This document shows, one piece after another, positions 18,941 through 28,336 of a stretch of 64,000 nt of DNA. Below the pieces are notes generated by a model, which did not search any database, was not told the DNA's origin, and saw nothing but the letters and a program-made list of their open reading frames with translations. The stretch's first letter is position 1, and every line of letters starts with the position of its first letter. Source of the stretch: Neorhizobium alkalisoli. Lineage in GTDB: Bacteria; Pseudomonadota; Alphaproteobacteria; Rhizobiales; Rhizobiaceae. Position numbers and translations under genes: made by a program. The DNA lies in NCBI RefSeq assembly GCF_002968635.1, contig NZ_PVBN01000001.1:620001-684000 (forward strand), given 5' to 3'.

Positions 18941-20428
18941 TCATATATCACTCGCCGCGTTCGAAAAAAGTTCGGCGGCCTGCTTTGCCGTCAGGCGGCG
19001 GATTTCGGCCTCATCGCGCCGGGTGGCGAAAAGCTCGCTTGCCATGATCTGCTCGGCAAGATCCGCCGGCAGCGACATCAGCACGCGCTGGCCCTCCGTG
19101 TGGATGCCGCCGAGCTCGGCGCGCTTGGCGGTGATCATCCCGCCGGCAACGGTGTTCAGCGTATCCGGGTCGATCAGGATGAAGGCGCCGGTCGAGCGGT
19201 TCTGCTCGTAGGCATCGAAGACCGCCTGTTCCTCGAAGGAGAGCCGCACCTTGCCGATCGCATTCATCTGAAGCGTCGAGGCATGCGGTTGCCATTTGCC
19301 GGTCGAAAGTTCCAGCTGGGAGAGCGGCTCAACGGCCACGCGCTGGCGGCGCGAACCGCTTTTCAGCCAGTAGCGTCTGCCGGGCTCGATGCCGCCGGGC
19401 TGCAGCGAGACGAGTTGGGCGTCGAAGGAGAGACCCGTCATCGGCTGCCCTTCGAGGGAAACGATCACGTCGCCACGTGCTACGTCCACCTGCCGGTCGA
19501 GCACGAGGGTGATCGCATCTCCCGCCACGGCGGCATTGCGCACGAGATCGAAGGTGACGATCTGCTTGACGTTGGCGACCACACCGGAAGGCAGGATGAC
19601 GACCGGGTCGCCCGGCTTGATGGAGCCGCCGGCAACAGTGCCCTGGTAGCCGCGGAAACTCTCGCCGGGACGGGCGACGCGCTGCACCGGCAGCCTGAAA
19701 CCGCCCGCCTGAGCGGTGCGTACGGTTGCAAGCTCCAGCGTCTCGACCAGCGTCGGGCCTTCATACCATGGCATGGCGCTGTCGGAGGAATAGACGACGT
19801 TTTCGCCCTTCAGGGCCGACATCGGAATGGCGGTGATCTGGCGCACGCCGAGCGAAAGCGCGAATTCACGGAACTCGTGGGAAATCTTTTCGAAGATCGC
19901 CTTGTCGTAGTTGACGAGATCGAACTTGTTGACCGCCAGCACGAACTGGCGGATGCCCATCAGTGCGGCGATCGTCGCGTGCCGGCGGGTCTGTTCGAGT
20001 ATGCCGGAGCGGGCGTCGGTCAAAAGGATGGCGAGATCGGCGGTCGATGCGCCGGTCGCCATATTACGGGTGTATTGCTCATGGCCGGGCGTGTCTGCGA
20101 CGATGAAGGAGCGCCGGTCGGTCGAGAAATAGCGGTAGGCGACGTCGATGGTGATGCCCTGTTCGCGCTCCGCTTGCAGGCCGTCGAGCAGCAGGGCGAA
20201 GTCGGGCAGGCCGAGGTCGTTCTGCTTGCCGCTGTCGCGGGCAAGCGTTGCCGCCTGGTCTTCCTTGACCGCCTTGGTGTCCCAGAGCAGGCGGCCGATC
20301 AGCGTCGATTTGCCGTCGTCCACCGAACCGCAGGTGATGAGGCGCAGCGGGCGCGTGTCGCGCACGGCCTTCAAGGGTTCGGCAAAGGGCAGGATGGTCG
20401 CCGAAGCGGTTTGGGCTGGAGCGGTCAT
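18941..20428 (-). CDS. cysN: Sulfate adenylyltransferase subunit 1 (GTPase)
   Basis: 495 residues. EF-Tu-like GTPase subunit that activates ATP sulfurylase. G1 GSVDDGKST at residues 34-42, G3 DTPGHEQYTRN, G4 NKFDLV, then two beta-barrel domains. There is no C-terminal APS-kinase (CysC) domain, unlike NodQ-type fusions. Start ATG 20428 is one base after the cysD stop, the usual coupling; the frame extends further upstream, but that part overlaps cysD. Confidence 0.96.
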   Translation of the reverse strand: MTAPAQTASATILPFAEPLKAVRDTRPLRLITCGSVDDGKSTLIGRLLWDTKAVKEDQAATLARDSGKQNDLGLPDFALLLDGLQAEREQGITIDVAYRYFSTDRRSFIVADTPGHEQYTRNMATGASTADLAILLTDARSGILEQTRRHATIAALMGIRQFVLAVNKFDLVNYDKAIFEKISHEFREFALSLGVRQITAIPMSALKGENVVYSSDSAMPWYEGPTLVETLELATVRTAQAGGFRLPVQRVARPGESFRGYQGTVAGGSIKPGDPVVILPSGVVANVKQIVTFDLVRNAAVAGDAITLVLDRQVDVARGDVIVSLEGQPMTGLSFDAQLVSLQPGGIEPGRRYWLKSGSRRQRVAVEPLSQLELSTGKWQPHASTLQMNAIGKVRLSFEEQAVFDAYEQNRSTGAFILIDPDTLNTVAGGMITAKRAELGGIHTEGQRVLMSLPADLAEQIMASELFATRRDEAEIRRLTAKQAAELFSNAASDI

Positions 20429-20429
20429 C

Positions 20430-21383
20430 TCAGAAATATCCTTCGCGCTTCTTCTTTTCCATGGAGCCTGACTGGTCGCGGTCGATCGCGCGGCCCTGGC
20501 GTTCGGAAACGGTAGCGATTTCAAGCTCGGCGATCACCTCTTCGAGGTTGGAGGCCGTCGAGCGTATGGCGCCGGTCAGCGGAAAGCAGCCGAGTGTGCG
20601 GAAACGGATCATGCCGTGGCGAACGGTCTCGCCGGGCAGAAGCTCGAGCCGCGGGTCCTCGGCGAGGATCATCATGCCGTCGCGTTCCACATAGGGACGT
20701 TCGGCGGCGTAGTAGAGCGGCACCAGCGGAATATCTTCGGCCTGGATGTAGCGCCAGATGTCGACTTCGGTCCAGTTGGAGAGGGGAAAGGCGCGTACGC
20801 TCTCGCCTTGTCTGATCATGCCGTTATAGATGTTCCAGAGCTCCGGCCGCTGGTTGCGCGGGTCCCATTTGTGATCAGGCGTACGGAAGGAGTAGATCCG
20901 TTCCTTGGCGCGGGAGGCTTCCTCGTCGCGGCGCGCGCCGCCAAAGGCTGCATCGTAACCGCCGGCGTCGAGCGCCTGGCGCAACGCTTCGGTCTTCATG
21001 ATGTCGGTGTAGAGCGCCGAACCGTGGGAGAAGGGCGTGATGCCTTCTTCCGCGCCGCGGGGATTGGTGTGGACGACGAGATCGAGATCGTATTTCTGTG
21101 CGATCTCGTCGCGGAACTCGATCATCTCGCGGAACTTCCAGGTCGTGTCCACGTGCAGAAGCGGGAACGGCACCCGGCCCGGATGGAAAGCCTTGCGGGC
21201 GAGATGCAGGAGGACGGAGCTGTCCTTGCCGATGGAATAGAGCATCACCGGCTTTTCGAATTCTGCAGCCACTTCGCGGAAGATGTGGATCGCTTCGTTT
21301 TCGAGGGCTTTGAGATGCGGATCAAGCGGTGGTCTGGAAACGGGCGGGTTCTTTATTTCCGTTTCCTGTACTGACAAGGGCAT
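20430..21383 (-). CDS. cysD: Sulfate adenylyltransferase subunit 2
   Basis: 317 residues, the catalytic PP-loop subunit making APS from sulfate and ATP. PP-loop [11 protein letters not shown] near residues 49-58, HVDTTWKF, the conserved [18 protein letters not shown] segment and [16 protein letters not shown] 21383 with GGAG seven bases upstream is chosen over an upstream ATG at 21416; 317 residues is the length I expect for rhizobial CysD. Confidence 0.96.
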   Translation of the reverse strand: MPLSVQETEIKNPPVSRPPLDPHLKALENEAIHIFREVAAEFEKPVMLYSIGKDSSVLLHLARKAFHPGRVPFPLLHVDTTWKFREMIEFRDEIAQKYDLDLVVHTNPRGAEEGITPFSHGSALYTDIMKTEALRQALDAGGYDAAFGGARRDEEASRAKERIYSFRTPDHKWDPRNQRPELWNIYNGMIRQGESVRAFPLSNWTEVDIWRYIQAEDIPLVPLYYAAERPYVERDGMMILAEDPRLELLPGETVRHGMIRFRTLGCFPLTGAIRSTASNLEEVIAELEIATVSERQGRAIDRDQSGSMEKKKREGYF

Positions 21384-21431
21384 TTCGGTCTCCGGGCAGT
21401 CTATCGGAACAAACACAAAGGTTGATGCTGG

Positions 21432-22214
21432 CTAGCGGACAATTGAGGCAGCTTGCGGGATCGGTTGTGCGGAATTCTCAGGCACATGCAGTCCGCATTC
21501 GCGCTTTTCATCGTTTTCCCACCACCAGCGGCCGGCGCGTTCTGGCTCGCCCGGCTTGATGGCGCGGGTACAGGGTTCGCAGCCGATCGAGGGATAGCCG
21601 CGGGCATGCAGCGGATTGACAGGGATCGCCTCGGCCGCCACATGGGCGCGGATCGCTTCGATATCCCAGTCGGCGAGCGGGTTGATCTTGATGAGGTTGC
21701 GCTCGGGATCATATTCGGCAAACGGCGTCGTGGCGCGACTGCCGGACTGGCCGCGGCGAAGCCCGGTGATCCAGACCTCGGCGCCTGCCAAAGCTCTCGC
21801 GAGAGGCTTCAGCTTGCGCACGTGACAGCAGGCGTGGCGCGCTTCGACGCTGTCGTAGAAGCCGTTCATGCCGTATTTTGCAGCATAGGCGTCGACATCC
21901 TCCTGCTCAGGTGTGAAGCGGCGGATCGAGATCGCATACCGCTCCTCCGTCTCGCCGATCAGATCCAGCGTTTCCTTGAAGAGGCGGCCCGTCTCCAGGG
22001 TGGAGATTTCGATGGGCAGGCGGTGCGTGCCGATTGCTGCGGTAATGATCTGGTCCTCGATGCCGAGGCTCGTCGTGAATACCGCATTGCCGAGCTCGGC
22101 TGCAAACGCCAGGCGGCCCTCAAGATCGAGGTCCTGCAGCTGTGCGTCGAGTGTGGCGGCCATTGGATGACCTTGGGCCGAGCGGTCCCGGCCGGCAGCA
22201 TCATGAAGGGTCAT
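21432..22214 (-). CDS. cysH: Adenylyl-sulfate (APS) reductase, iron-sulfur type
   Basis: 260 residues. Reduces APS to sulfite with thioredoxin. The cysteine pairs C129-C130 (HACCHVRK) and C212/C215 (GCEPCTRAI) form the CC...CxxC motif that binds the 4Fe-4S cluster of APS reductases, separating it from the clusterless PAPS reductases of enterics. The catalytic ECGLH stands at residues 239-243. This agrees with the absence of a CysC domain downstream. ATG 22163 is an alternative start. First gene of cysH-cysD-cysN. Confidence 0.95.
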   Translation of the reverse strand: MTLHDAAGRDRSAQGHPMAATLDAQLQDLDLEGRLAFAAELGNAVFTTSLGIEDQIITAAIGTHRLPIEISTLETGRLFKETLDLIGETEERYAISIRRFTPEQEDVDAYAAKYGMNGFYDSVEARHACCHVRKLKPLARALAGAEVWITGLRRGQSGSRATTPFAEYDPERNLIKINPLADWDIEAIRAHVAAEAIPVNPLHARGYPSIGCEPCTRAIKPGEPERAGRWWWENDEKRECGLHVPENSAQPIPQAASIVR

Positions 22215-22238
22215 GGGATATCATTCCGTAAGCATTTG

Positions 22239-22251
22239 CTGGATTATCCAG
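22239..22251. promoter_or_regulatory. Palindrome upstream of cysH, possible operator
   Basis: CTGGAT-T-ATCCAG, a perfect 13-base palindrome 25 bases upstream of the cysH start, in the region shared with the divergent Rrf2 gene. The half-site ATCCAG recurs at 22421-22426. No experimental match is known to me. Confidence 0.35.
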
Positions 22252-22427
22252 ATATCGCGCGCGAAAGGACAGGAAAACCCGTCCTATGACGGCAGGATGA
22301 GGAGCAAATATCTCTCCAAAGCGGCATGCACACAGAAAACCTGCCGCCTTAACCAAAAGTGACCATTTTCTGCCGTCCGAACTACCCGCATTGGTTTGTA
22401 ATTTCTCGGGATTTGAGCTAATCCAGA

Positions 22428-22467
22428 TGCATGCCTGCAAGGCAAAACTGCCTCTTGCAGGCATGCA
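22428..22467. repeat. Long perfect inverted repeat in the cysH-rrf2 intergenic region
   Basis: Fourteen-base arms (TGCATGCCTGCAAG and its complement CTTGCAGGCATGCA) enclose 12 bases that themselves can pair (GCA/TGC). The gap between cysH and the regulator is 360 bases and holds no gene. The position, about 108 bases before the regulator start and between divergent genes, argues against a terminator. Confidence 0.7.
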
Positions 22468-22574
22468 GCCCCTGATCGCCGTTCCGGCGAACCCGTGGAT
22501 GCCCCTGAAAGCTGATTTTAACGGCGCTGTGAGGTTTTCGCCTCGCGGCGACGGTATCGTTTAATGGTTGCGTG

Positions 22575-23033
22575 ATGATATCCCAGAAAGCGAAATACGC
22601 GTTGCGGGCGCTCGCCGCTCTGGCGCAGGGCGATCCGGACGTGCCGATGCTGATCTCCGAGATTGCCGTTCAGCAGAGCATCCCGAAGAAGTTCCTGGAG
22701 CAGATCCTGCTCGATCTCAAGCGCTCGGGCATCGTTGTCAGCCGCCGCGGCAAGCAGGGCGGATATCTGCTCCTGAAGCCCGCCAATTCGATCACCTTCG
22801 GCGAAGTGCTGCGCCTCGTGGATGGACCTATAGCGCCGCTTCCTTGCTTGTCCCAGACGGCCTACCGCAAATGCGAGGATTGCGACGGCGAGCATCTCTG
22901 CGAGATCCGCCATGTCTTCGCCCGCGTGGCCGATGCCACCCGCGACGTGTTGTTCAACACCACCATCGCCGATGCGATCGAGGGAGCCGGCGAGATCAAG
23001 GATGCACCGGTCCGCGAGCTTCTGACGGCTTGA
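22575..23033 (+). CDS. Rrf2-family transcriptional regulator with four cysteines
   Basis: 152 residues. N-terminal winged helix (SQKAKYALRALAALAQ, IPKKFLEQILLDLKRSGIV, RRGKQGGYLL) typical of Rrf2/IscR. Cysteines at 91, 100, 103 and 109 (CLSQTAYRKCEDCDGEHLC) occupy the region where IscR, NsrR and RirA ligate an iron-sulfur cluster, with different spacing. Divergent from cysHDN and close to the sulfate transporter, so a sulfur or cysteine regulator (as CymR is in Firmicutes) is a reasonable inference. ATG 22575 is chosen over the GTG at 22572; the ribosome site is weak. Confidence 0.85.
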   Translation: MISQKAKYALRALAALAQGDPDVPMLISEIAVQQSIPKKFLEQILLDLKRSGIVVSRRGKQGGYLLLKPANSITFGEVLRLVDGPIAPLPCLSQTAYRKCEDCDGEHLCEIRHVFARVADATRDVLFNTTIADAIEGAGEIKDAPVRELLTA

Positions 23034-23052
23034 AGGCTGCCTCTTGGCGGTG

Positions 23053-23067
23053 TACCAATTTTTGGTA
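23053..23067 (+). promoter_or_regulatory. parDE operator
   Basis: TACCAA-TTT-TTGGTA, a perfect inverted repeat 24 bases before the parD start, the expected place for autoregulation by a ribbon-helix-helix antitoxin. Confidence 0.6.
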
Positions 23068-23090
23068 TGATGCCGGGCAGGAGATATGCC

Positions 23091-23336
23091 ATGGCTCGCA
23101 ATACATCGGTTTCCCTCGGCGACCATTTCGCCGACTTCATTGACGACCAAGTCGAAAGCGGCCGGTATGGGTCGGCCAGTGACGTGGTTCGGGCTGGCCT
23201 GCGCCTGCTTGAAGAGCATGAGGCACGCGTCGAGACCTTGCGGAATGCGTTGATCGCGGGTGAGCAGTCCGGCGCTCCGCAACCTTTCGACAACGATGCC
23301 TTCCTGAAGCGGATGCGCGAGCGCCATGGCCGGTAG
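23091..23336 (+). CDS. parD: ParD-family antitoxin
   Basis: 81 residues. The N-terminal ribbon-helix-helix (NTSVSLGDHFADFIDDQV, GRYGSASDVVRAGLRLLEE) binds DNA; the acidic C-terminal part should wrap the toxin. ATG 23091 has AGGAGA six bases upstream. It overlaps parE by 11 bases. Neutralises and represses with ParE. Inserted between the sulfur regulator and the sulfate transporter, with no functional link seen. Confidence 0.92.
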   Translation: MARNTSVSLGDHFADFIDDQVESGRYGSASDVVRAGLRLLEEHEARVETLRNALIAGEQSGAPQPFDNDAFLKRMRERHGR

Positions 23337-23625
23337 TTCCAGGCACTACAGGCTTTCACCTTTGGCGGAAGCCGACCTGGAGAAGATCTGGTCTTACACC
23401 GTGGAAGCTTGGTCCTGGGAGCAAGCAGAGCGTTATCACGGCGAGATGCTCGATATTTTCGCTGGCCTTGCGGCCGGCCAGCTGAGTGGGCGCCGAACTG
23501 ACGTCCGGGAGGGATATCTGAAATATCCGATCGGCTCTCACTTCGTCTTCTATCGGCTCGGCGCGGGTGGTATCGAGGTCATCCGTATTCTCCACCAGCG
23601 CATGGACGTGAGCCGCCATCTTTAG
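23326..23625 (+). CDS. parE: ParE-family toxin
   Basis: 99 residues of the RelE/ParE superfamily. Typical LSPLAEADLEKIWSYT opening, YPIGSHFVFYR core strands and IRILHQRMDVSRHL ending. ParE toxins usually poison DNA gyrase, although the superfamily also includes mRNA nucleases. Start ATG lies inside parD (overlap 11 bases), the standard cassette layout. Confidence 0.92.
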   Translation: MAGSSRHYRLSPLAEADLEKIWSYTVEAWSWEQAERYHGEMLDIFAGLAAGQLSGRRTDVREGYLKYPIGSHFVFYRLGAGGIEVIRILHQRMDVSRHL

Positions 23626-23695
23626 CGCAGGCAGCATTCGGGAAGGGCGGGCAGCAGATCGCTGCTGCGAGGATGATGCCGCCTGCAGGACGTGA

Positions 23696-24178
23696 TTACG
23701 AAATCGCGGTTATTTCCAGTTCCTGGTCCCCTACATTCACCACATCCCCGACGGTTTTGCCCGTAAGAGCCCTTGCCACCGGCGACACGTAGGAAATCGA
23801 TCCGGTCTTGGGGTCGGCCTCATCTTCGCCGACGATCCGATACGTCTGCACCCGCCCGTCCTCGCGGCTGAAAGTGACAGTGTTTCCGAAGGCGACGGTA
23901 CCCGTCGAGATGGGGTTCGTGACGATCTGGGCCGTGCGAACTCTTTCGGCAAAGTAGCGCAGATCGCGAAGCGGGCCTGCTGCCTGGCGCCGGCGTTCGT
24001 TCACGTCTTCGATCGGACCTGCAGCCTCATAGGCCTCCCGCGCCTGAGCCAACTGCAATTCCAGCGCCTTCAAGCCCGCCTCGGTCACGAGATTGAGGTG
24101 AGGCGAGATCGGCCGGTCGGGCAGCAGGGTTTCCGCAGCGGTTTCGGCACTATCTTCCTTGGTGAAGGCGACGCTCAA
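23696..24178 (-). CDS. GreA/GreB-family transcription elongation factor
   Basis: 160 residues. N-terminal helical hairpin (LVTEAGLKALELQLAQAREAY to ERVRTAQIV) and C-terminal FKBP-like domain (VAFGNTVTFSREDG, YRIVGEDEADPKTGSISYVSPVA). It reactivates backtracked RNA polymerase, if the hairpin tip acids are functional. I place the start at TTG 24178 because GGAG stands eight to nine bases upstream and relatives start MSVAFTKED; longer in-frame starts have no ribosome site. Probably a second Gre protein besides housekeeping GreA. Confidence 0.85.
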   Translation of the reverse strand: MSVAFTKEDSAETAAETLLPDRPISPHLNLVTEAGLKALELQLAQAREAYEAAGPIEDVNERRRQAAGPLRDLRYFAERVRTAQIVTNPISTGTVAFGNTVTFSREDGRVQTYRIVGEDEADPKTGSISYVSPVARALTGKTVGDVVNVGDQELEITAIS

Positions 24179-24503
24179 TCTGGAAACTCCGTTCAGGTCC
24201 GGCATGATCTTTGGGGCGGCAGCCGCGGTTCCGCAGCCGTCGGAACCATGCATGGCTGCAACGGTCATGTTGCAGAATAGGCGAAAAATCTTTCTCCGAA
24301 TGCCTCAAAATCTCGATTGTGGCCGGATTATGATTTTGCTGAAGACGGTTTTCCCAATGCACACGTTCTGCCGCCGCGTGTAAGGTTAACCCATTCTTTG
24401 CCTGCCGAACACGGCCAGGGAAACAGTTTTGCCTTCTTTTCGCCTTCGATTGACTAAGACGACCTGGTCGATAGAGTTTGGCCAAACCACAGGAGGGACT
24501 TTC
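24179..24503. other. Divergent intergenic region, sulfate transporter promoter
   Basis: 325 bases without a gene. TTGACT (24450-24455) and TAGAGT (24472-24477), 16 bases apart, could be the sigma-70 promoter of the sulfate transporter operon, placing the start of transcription about 20 bases before the ribosome site. No riboswitch recognised. Confidence 0.35.
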
Positions 24504-25538
24504 ATGTTCAGTTTTACCCGGGGATTTGGCAAGGGATTGGGAGCGGTCGCTCTCGGTCTGTCCCTGACGGTGGGAGTGTTTACACCCGCCTTTGCCGATA
24601 CCCAGCTTCTCAACGTTTCCTACGATCCGACCCGCGAACTCTACAAGGATGTCAACGCTGCCTTCGCAAAGTCCTGGAAGGCTCAAACGGGAGAAGACCT
24701 GTCGATCCGCCAGTCGCATGGCGGCTCGGGCGCACAAGCCCGCTCGGTCATCGATGGTCTGGAAGCGGATGTCGTAACCCTTGCGCTCGAAAGCGATATC
24801 AACGCCATCGAGAAGACCGGCAAGATCAAGGCCGGCTGGCGTGCGCGCCTTCCCAACAATTCCTCGCCTTATACCTCGACGATCGTCTTCCTTGTCCGCA
24901 AGGGCAATCCGAAGGGCATCAAGAATTGGGGCGACTTGGTGAAGGGCGACGTCCAGATCGTCACGCCGAACCCGAAAACATCGGGCGGCGCGCGCTGGAA
25001 CTATCTCGCCGCCTGGGCCTGGGCAAACGAAGAGTTCAAGGGCGACCAGGCGAAGATCAAGGGCTATATCGCCGATCTCTATAAGCGCGCGCCCGTCCTC
25101 GACACCGGTGCACGTGGTTCGACGGTCACTTTCGCTCAGCGCCAGATCGGCGACGTGCTGCTTGCCTGGGAAAACGAGGCCTATCTGGCTGGTGAAGAAT
25201 TCGGCAAGGACGCTTTCGATATCGTCGTGCCGCCGATTTCCATCCTTGCCGAGCCGCCGGTCGCCGTCGTCGATGCCAGTGTCGACGCCAAGGGCACCCG
25301 CAAGCAGGCAGAGGCCTATCTGCAATATCTCTATTCCGACGAGGGCCAGAACCTCGCCGCCAAGCACTTCTATCGTCCTTCGAAACGTGATGTGGTAAAG
25401 CCGGAATTGCTGAAGGCTCTGCCGGACATCAAGCTTGTCACGATCGACGATCCGATCTTTGGCGGCTGGAAGAAGGCGCAGCCCGAACATTTCGGTGACG
25501 GCGGCATCTTCGACCAGATCTACAAGCCCGGGAAGTAA
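24504..25538 (+). CDS. sbp: Sulfate ABC transporter substrate-binding protein
   Basis: 344 residues with a Sec signal peptide of about 29 residues (ending TPAFA-D). The mature protein has the sulfate/thiosulfate-binding signatures [33 protein letters not shown] and [17 protein letters not shown]. It delivers sulfate to CysTWA in the inner membrane. ATG 24504 has AGGAGG seven bases upstream. First of four transporter genes. Confidence 0.95.
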   Translation: MFSFTRGFGKGLGAVALGLSLTVGVFTPAFADTQLLNVSYDPTRELYKDVNAAFAKSWKAQTGEDLSIRQSHGGSGAQARSVIDGLEADVVTLALESDINAIEKTGKIKAGWRARLPNNSSPYTSTIVFLVRKGNPKGIKNWGDLVKGDVQIVTPNPKTSGGARWNYLAAWAWANEEFKGDQAKIKGYIADLYKRAPVLDTGARGSTVTFAQRQIGDVLLAWENEAYLAGEEFGKDAFDIVVPPISILAEPPVAVVDASVDAKGTRKQAEAYLQYLYSDEGQNLAAKHFYRPSKRDVVKPELLKALPDIKLVTIDDPIFGGWKKAQPEHFGDGGIFDQIYKPGK

Positions 25539-25551
25539 TTCGGAATCCTTT

Positions 25552-26409
25552 ATGACCCATACCGCCACTGCCTCATCGGCGAAGTGGCGACTGAAACAGC
25601 CGAGCATCATCCCGGGTTTCGGGTTGACGCTCGGCTTTTCGCTCGCTTACCTGTCGCTGATCATTCTCATCCCCGTTGCCGGTCTGCTCTGGCGTACTGC
25701 CGAGCTCGGCTGGAGCGGGTTTTTTGCCGTTTTCACCGACCGGCGCACGCTCGACGCACTTTATATATCGTTCGGCACCGCCTTTCTGGCCGCGCTGGTG
25801 AATGTCGTCTTCGGCGTCATCGTTGCTTGGGTGCTGACGCGCTACAATTTCCCCGGCCGGCGGCTGATCGACGCGATGGTCGACCTGCCTTTCGCCCTGC
25901 CGACTGCGGTTGCCGGTATCGCGCTTGCTTCTCTTTATGCACCTAACGGCTGGATCGGATCGCTCTTCATGCCGTTCCGCATCGCGTTCACGCCGCTCGG
26001 CATCGTCGTCGCGCTCATCTTCATCGGCCTGCCTTTCGTGGTGCGAACCGTGCAGCCGATCATGGAGGAGATCGACAAGGAAGTGGAGGAGGCTGCCGCA
26101 ACATTGGGCGCCAACCGTTTCCAGACGATATCCAAGGTGATCCTGCCGGGCCTCATGCCCGCGATCCTCACCGGGTTCGCGCTCGCCTTCGCCCGTGGAG
26201 TAGGGGAATACGGTTCGGTCATCTTCATCGCCGGCAACATCCCTTACGTCTCGGAGATCGCGCCGCTGCTGATCGTCATCCGTCTCGAAGAGTTCAATTA
26301 CGCAGGCGCGACGGCGATTGCGACGATCATGCTGCTTCTCTCTTTCGTGATGCTTCTCGTCATCAATCTAATCCAGGCCTGGAGCCGGCGGAGATACGGC
26401 AATGTCTGA
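25552..26409 (+). CDS. cysT: Sulfate ABC transporter permease CysT
   Basis: 285 residues, six membrane helices. The CysT signature (GFGLTLGFSLAYLSLIILIP) and the EAA loop (EEVEEAAATLGANRFQT-type, here VEEAAATLGANRFQTI) that contacts CysA are present, as is the periplasmic FARGVGEYGSVIFIAGN segment. Starts 13 bases after sbp and overlaps cysW by 8 bases. Confidence 0.96.
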   Translation: MTHTATASSAKWRLKQPSIIPGFGLTLGFSLAYLSLIILIPVAGLLWRTAELGWSGFFAVFTDRRTLDALYISFGTAFLAALVNVVFGVIVAWVLTRYNFPGRRLIDAMVDLPFALPTAVAGIALASLYAPNGWIGSLFMPFRIAFTPLGIVVALIFIGLPFVVRTVQPIMEEIDKEVEEAAATLGANRFQTISKVILPGLMPAILTGFALAFARGVGEYGSVIFIAGNIPYVSEIAPLLIVIRLEEFNYAGATAIATIMLLLSFVMLLVINLIQAWSRRRYGNV

Positions 26410-27280
26410 GAACGCGTCCTCCACAATCTCCAAGCAACCGTTCTTTCGCGATCCGGCGGACGAGCGGCCGCTCGCCAAGACCCTCCTGATCCTGGTGGCG
26501 CTTGCCTTCCTGGCATTCTTTCTGTTGCTGCCGCTGATCTCGGTATTCGTGGAGGCTTTCCGTGAGGGTTGGGGAGCCTATTACGAAGCTCTGGTCGAGC
26601 CGGATGCGGCGGCTGCGATCCGGCTGACGCTTCTGGTCGCTGCGATCGCCGTGCCGCTCAATCTCGTCTTCGGCCTCTGTGCATCCTGGGCGATCGCGAA
26701 GTTCGAGTTCAAGGGCAAGGCCTTCCTGATTACCCTCATCGACCTGCCGTTCTCGATTTCCCCGGTGATCTCGGGCCTCGTCTACGTTCTGCTTTTCGGC
26801 TCGGGCAGCCTGCTCGGCCCCCTTCTGAAAAGCTGGGGCATCGAGATCCTCTTCGCGGTGCCGGGTATCGTACTGGCCACGGTGTTCGTGACGTTTCCCT
26901 TCGTGGCGCGGGAACTGATCCCGTTGATGCAGGACCAGGGAAGCGGCGACGAGGAGGCTGCGCTTTCGCTCGGAGCATCCGGCTGGCAGACCTTCCGCTA
27001 TGTCACGCTTCCGAATATCAAATGGGGCCTGCTCTATGGGGTGCTGCTCTGCAATGCCCGCGCCATGGGCGAGTTCGGCGCCGTGTCGGTGGTTTCGGGC
27101 CGCATTCGCGGGCTGACCAACACCATGCCGCTGCATGTCGAGATACTTTATAATGAGTACAACATGGTGGCGGCCTTTGCTGTGGCATCGCTGCTTGCAC
27201 TGCTTGCACTCGTCACCCTTGCACTCAAAACACTTCTCGAACTTCGGTTCGGTGCCGGCAACGCCGGCGGCAGGCATTGA
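26402..27280 (+). CDS. cysW: Sulfate ABC transporter permease CysW
   Basis: 292 residues, six membrane helices. The N-terminal cytosolic part is followed by FFLLLPLISVFVEAFREG; the EAA loop is EEAALSLGASGWQTFRYV, and RAMGEFGAVSVVSGRIRG is diagnostic of CysW. It forms the channel with CysT. The start lies within the cysT stop region, so translation is coupled. Confidence 0.96.
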   Translation: MSENASSTISKQPFFRDPADERPLAKTLLILVALAFLAFFLLLPLISVFVEAFREGWGAYYEALVEPDAAAAIRLTLLVAAIAVPLNLVFGLCASWAIAKFEFKGKAFLITLIDLPFSISPVISGLVYVLLFGSGSLLGPLLKSWGIEILFAVPGIVLATVFVTFPFVARELIPLMQDQGSGDEEAALSLGASGWQTFRYVTLPNIKWGLLYGVLLCNARAMGEFGAVSVVSGRIRGLTNTMPLHVEILYNEYNMVAAFAVASLLALLALVTLALKTLLELRFGAGNAGGRH

Positions 27281-27295
27281 AAGGTTTACGCATCG

Positions 27296-28336
27296 ATGGA
27301 AGTCACCATCAACAATATCCGCAAGGAATTCGAACGCTTCCCGGCGCTGAACGACGTTTCTCTGAAAATCGCCTCCGGCGAACTGATCGCGCTTCTCGGG
27401 CCCTCCGGCTCCGGCAAGACGACGCTTCTTCGCCTGATCGCCGGTCTGGATTTCCCGACTGCGGGCAAGATCTTCTTCGGCGACGAGGACGCATCCCACC
27501 ATTCGGTGCAGGAGCGCAATGTCGGCTTCGTCTTTCAGCATTACGCGCTGTTCCGTCACATGACGGTCGCCGAGAACATCGGTTTCGGCTTGAAGGTCCG
27601 CCCGTCGTCATCCAGACCGCCGAAATCCGAGATACGCCGCCGCGTCTCGGATTTGCTGGACATGGTCCAGCTCGGAGGGCTTGAGAAGCGTTACCCGAAC
27701 CAGCTTTCCGGTGGTCAGCGTCAGCGCGTGGCGCTTGCCCGCGCCATGGCGATCGAGCCTCGCATTCTGCTGCTCGACGAACCGTTCGGCGCCCTCGACG
27801 CCAAGGTCCGCAAGGAGCTGCGGCGCTGGCTGCGGGAATTTCACGATCGGACCGGCCATACCACGGTTTTCGTCACCCATGACCAGGAAGAGGCTCTGGA
27901 GCTTGCCGACCGGGTCGTGGTCATGAGTCAGGGCAAGATCGAGCAGGTGGGGTCCGCCGACGACGTCTACGACCGCCCCGGCTCGCCCTTCGTCTTTTCC
28001 TTCATCGGGGAATCGTCGCATTTGCCGGTAGAAGTGAAAGAGAAAACGGTCCTCTTCCAGGGGCAGCCTATCGGCATTTCAGAACCGGTCGAGGGAGGTG
28101 GGGAGCTCTTCTTCCGCCCCGAGGATGTGTCGCTTGTCGACGCTCAGGATGCGCTGTTCGGCAAGGTCACCGCCTGCCGTCGGCTGGCGGGCACGCGCAT
28201 CGCCGAGATCGACATCGCCAATGAGGGACACGCGCCTTATCACGTTGAGGTCGAGGTGCCGTTGCATGCGCCGGTGGCGCTAGGCAGCGAAGTGCGTTTT
28301 CGTCCGACGCGGTGGAAGGTTTTTACAAACGGCTGA
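27296..28336 (+). CDS. cysA: Sulfate ABC transporter ATP-binding protein CysA
   Basis: 346 residues. Walker [10 protein letters not shown] (35-43), signature [14 protein letters not shown], Walker [19 protein letters not shown]-loop [10 protein letters not shown], and a C-terminal TOBE-like domain ([15 protein letters not shown]). Drives sulfate import and feeds APS synthesis by the cysHDN products encoded 4 kb away on the other strand. Last gene of the transporter operon. Confidence 0.96.
   Translation: MEVTINNIRKEFERFPALNDVSLKIASGELIALLGPSGSGKTTLLRLIAGLDFPTAGKIFFGDEDASHHSVQERNVGFVFQHYALFRHMTVAENIGFGLKVRPSSSRPPKSEIRRRVSDLLDMVQLGGLEKRYPNQLSGGQRQRVALARAMAIEPRILLLDEPFGALDAKVRKELRRWLREFHDRTGHTTVFVTHDQEEALELADRVVVMSQGKIEQVGSADDVYDRPGSPFVFSFIGESSHLPVEVKEKTVLFQGQPIGISEPVEGGGELFFRPEDVSLVDAQDALFGKVTACRRLAGTRIAEIDIANEGHAPYHVEVEVPLHAPVALGSEVRFRPTRWKVFTNG

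Noticed and set aside
23629..23690. Imperfect hairpin between convergent parE and greA-like genes
   Set aside because: Could be a bidirectional terminator, but it lacks a T run and has several mismatches.
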